Assembly: GCA_036504895.1 (NCBI GenBank)
Contig: DASXUJ010000099.1
Location: 1 to 42,543 of the forward strand
Source of the DNA: Syntrophorhabdaceae bacterium
Lineage (GTDB): Bacteria; Desulfobacterota; Syntrophorhabdia; Syntrophorhabdales; Syntrophorhabdaceae
Direction of reading: 5' to 3'
Length of the DNA: 42,543 nucleotides
Positions 40,847 to 42,543 of this stretch are shown here, piece by piece (position 1 is the stretch's first letter; every line of letters begins with the position of its first letter). The notes beneath the pieces are model-generated. The model saw nothing but the letters and a program-made list of their open reading frames with translations, searched no databases and had not been told where the DNA came from. Made by a program: the position numbers and the translations under genes.

Positions 40847-42543
40847 CTATGACGGCATCGTCACTTCTACGGAGTGTTGCTCATGGTCGTCGACCATGGT
40901 TATCCATGAGTTCTCCTGCGTCAGTCCGTCTACAATGATCCTTGCAATGCCGTCTCCTGCCGGTGCCCGAATAACCTTGATCCGGTAGAGAGTCTCCCGA
41001 TAGCGATAGCGCACGGAAAAACCGGTCCACTCGGCGGGAAGGCAGGGCCTTACATACAGCTTGTCCCCTTCCGGTTTCAATCCGAGAAGGGATTCCACGA
41101 TACAGCGGTACATCCATCCGGCTGAGCCCGTGTACCACGTCCAGCCGCCGCGCCCGGTGTGGGGTGGAACCGCGTATACGTCAGCCGCGACCACATAGGG
41201 CTCCACTTTGTAGGTATTGATCCCCTTGACCGTTCCCCCGTGATTCACGGGATTGATCATGTCGAGGATTTCCCACGCACGCTTTCCGTCCCCCATGGCC
41301 GCGAAAGCCATGGAAGCCCAGACTGCGCCCTGTGTATATTGACCGCCATTCTCCCGGACCCCGGGGACATATCCTTTTATATAGCCCGGATTGAGGTCCG
41401 ACTTGTCGAAGGGCGGATCGAGGAGCTGGACCAGCCCGTGGTCCCTGCGCAGGAGGAGCTCATCCACTGCGTCCATTGCCGGCCGCACCCGTGGGGCGCT
41501 ACCTGCCCCTGACAGGACCGACCAGCTCTGGGCAATGGAATCGATCCGGCATTCCGGACTCTGTGCTGAACCCAGGGGAGAGCCGTCATCAAAAAAGGCC
41601 CGGAGATACCACCCGCCATCCCAGCCGTTCTTTTCGATACTCTGCTTGAGGGAGACCGCTTCTCTCCTGCACTGTTCCGAGAAGGCGAGGTCCCCGCGCA
41701 CGCGGGCGAGCTCGCTGAACCTGACGAGCACTTCGTAGAGGAAAAATGCGAGCCAGACGCTTTCGCCTTTGCCGTCTTTACCCACCATATTCATGCCGTC
41801 ATTCCAGTCGCCGGAGCCCATGAGGGGAAGGCCGTGTTCACCGAACCTGAGGCCCCTGAGGATTGCCCGTACACAGTGGTCGTAAAGGCCGCTCTTTTCC
41901 TCCGACGGGCTGGGCAGATCATAATAAGAATCTTCTTCGGCGTTCAGCTGACGCCCCTTGATAAAACCTACCGGCTCATCCAGCACTCCCGTGTCTCCGG
42001 TAGCCAGCACATAGCGGCAGGTAGCCAGGGGCAACCAGAGAAAATCATCTGAGCAATGGGTGCGGACGCCCCGCCCTGCAGGCGGATGCCACCAGTGCTG
42101 CACGTCGCCCTCCGTAAACTGCCGCGACGCACTGAGAAGGAGGTGCTGCCGTACGAGTTGCGGCTCGGTGTGGATGAGGGCCATTACATCCTGCAATTGG
42201 TCCCGGAAGCCGAATGCGCCTCCCGATTGATAAAAGCCGCTCCGCCCCCACACGCGGCATGCCAGGGTCTGATATAAGAGCCAGCCGTTTGCCAGAACGT
42301 TGATGGAGGGGTCCGGTGTCTCCACCTGCACCGCACCGAGAGTGCGGTTCCAGTACTGCCAAATCGCTTCCAGTGCCTCCCGTGCCGCACCCGGTCCACG
42401 AAAACGGCGCGCCAGATTGCCCGTATCGTCGGAATCATACCCCGTGCCCAGGGTGAAGACAATCTCGCGCTCTTCCCCGTCAGCCAGCTCAAAGGCAGTC
42501 TGGATAGCCCCGCACGGGTCAAGGCCGGCCCCTACCCTGCCTG
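40847..42543 (-). CDS. Cyclic beta-1,2-glucan synthase / GH94 family, C-terminal part (cut by window edge)
   Basis: The frame is open to the right edge (565 codons seen); a shorter version from 42331 only reflects an internal GTG. DPCGAIQTAFELADGEEREI and IVFTLGTGYDSDDTGNLARR precede the GH94 (alpha/alpha)6 barrel: GRSGFYQSGGAFGFRDQLQD, HWWHPPAGRGVRTHCSDDFL and the catalytic GSGDWNDGMN (general acid Asp), then ENGGQYTQGAVWASMAFA and the terminal beta domain. In NdvB/Cgs the GH94 region trims and controls the cyclic beta-1,2-glucan chain length by phosphorolysis. The N-terminal GT84 and membrane segments would be outside the window, so a simple cellobiose-phosphorylase-like protein is not ruled out. 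Confidence 0.84.
   Translation of the reverse strand, partial: GRVGAGLDPCGAIQTAFELADGEEREIVFTLGTGYDSDDTGNLARRFRGPGAAREALEAIWQYWNRTLGAVQVETPDPSINVLANGWLLYQTLACRVWGRSGFYQSGGAFGFRDQLQDVMALIHTEPQLVRQHLLLSASRQFTEGDVQHWWHPPAGRGVRTHCSDDFLWLPLATCRYVLATGDTGVLDEPVGFIKGRQLNAEEDSYYDLPSPSEEKSGLYDHCVRAILRGLRFGEHGLPLMGSGDWNDGMNMVGKDGKGESVWLAFFLYEVLVRFSELARVRGDLAFSEQCRREAVSLKQSIEKNGWDGGWYLRAFFDDGSPLGSAQSPECRIDSIAQSWSVLSGAGSAPRVRPAMDAVDELLLRRDHGLVQLLDPPFDKSDLNPGYIKGYVPGVRENGGQYTQGAVWASMAFAAMGDGKRAWEILDMINPVNHGGTVKGINTYKVEPYVVAADVYAVPPHTGRGGWTWYTGSAGWMYRCIVESLLGLKPEGDKLYVRPCLPAEWTGFSVRYRYRETLYRIKVIRAPAGDGIARIIVDGLTQENSWITMVDDHEQHSVEVTMPS

Noticed and set aside
1-42543. CRISPR arrays, tRNA/rRNA genes, insertion sequences
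   Set aside because: No regularly spaced repeats, tRNA cloverleaf, rRNA segment or transposase was recognised on either strand by reading.

Overview
The window looks like a chromosomal segment of an anaerobic Gram-negative bacterium. Outer-membrane lipoprotein factors, two tripartite efflux systems and a cyclic-glucan synthase indicate a double membrane. HydG with its TM1266-type partner and a MetFV/HdrABC/MvhD operon indicate hydrogen or C1 metabolism of the kind found in acetogens and syntrophic or sulfate-reducing 'deltaproteobacteria'. A Syntrophorhabdus-like organism is my best guess, by inference only.

Layout. (1) 1-5605, minus strand: a surface-sugar operon, gmd > fcl > legB > legC > stub of neuC > neuD-like > wbqC-like, leaving the window on the left. 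A consensus sigma-70 promoter (5897-5925) and an ops/JUMPstart-like element (5685-5696) precede it. The neuC-type gene is reduced to its first ~27 codons, and DNA to its left is visibly more AT-rich. (2) 6143-9713: GT2 glycosyltransferase, coiled-coil lipoprotein with a strong nested terminator, hypothetical gene, stand-alone glycogen-binding (CBM48) protein, HAD phosphatase. (3) 9719-13254: class-V aminotransferase, a TM1266-like gene that appears to start at ATA, hydG, and a universal stress protein. (4) 13360-27074, minus strand: two efflux operons. One is MdtABC-like with two tandem RND pumps and a NodT-type outer-membrane factor. The other is TolC-MacA-ATPase-MacB-like, with a consensus promoter overlapped by two tandem TGAAC-N4-GTTCA palindromes. 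(5) 27288-30440: TtcA-like thiolase, iron-sulfur flavoprotein, homocysteine methyltransferase domain, PilZ protein. (6) 30548-38934, minus strand: hdrC > hdrB > winged-helix protein > giant hdrA > mvhD > metV > metF. (7) 39297-42543: small unknown protein, fatty-acid desaturase, and the 3' part of a cyclic beta-1,2-glucan synthase.

Main discovery candidate. The operon in (6) encodes a methylene-THF reductase complex of the MetFV-HdrABC-MvhD type with two unusual features. HdrA is a 1474-residue fusion of two HdrA halves with a GltD/NfnB-like NAD(P)H oxidoreductase module inserted in the first. MvhD carries an in-frame TGA at the position of a conserved cysteine, followed at 13 nt by a hairpin that could be a bacterial SECIS, so it is probably a selenoprotein that standard gene calling would truncate. 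A winged-helix protein of unknown role sits inside the operon.

Sequence-only limits: start sites, promoters and RNA elements are read by eye, and no homology search was possible.
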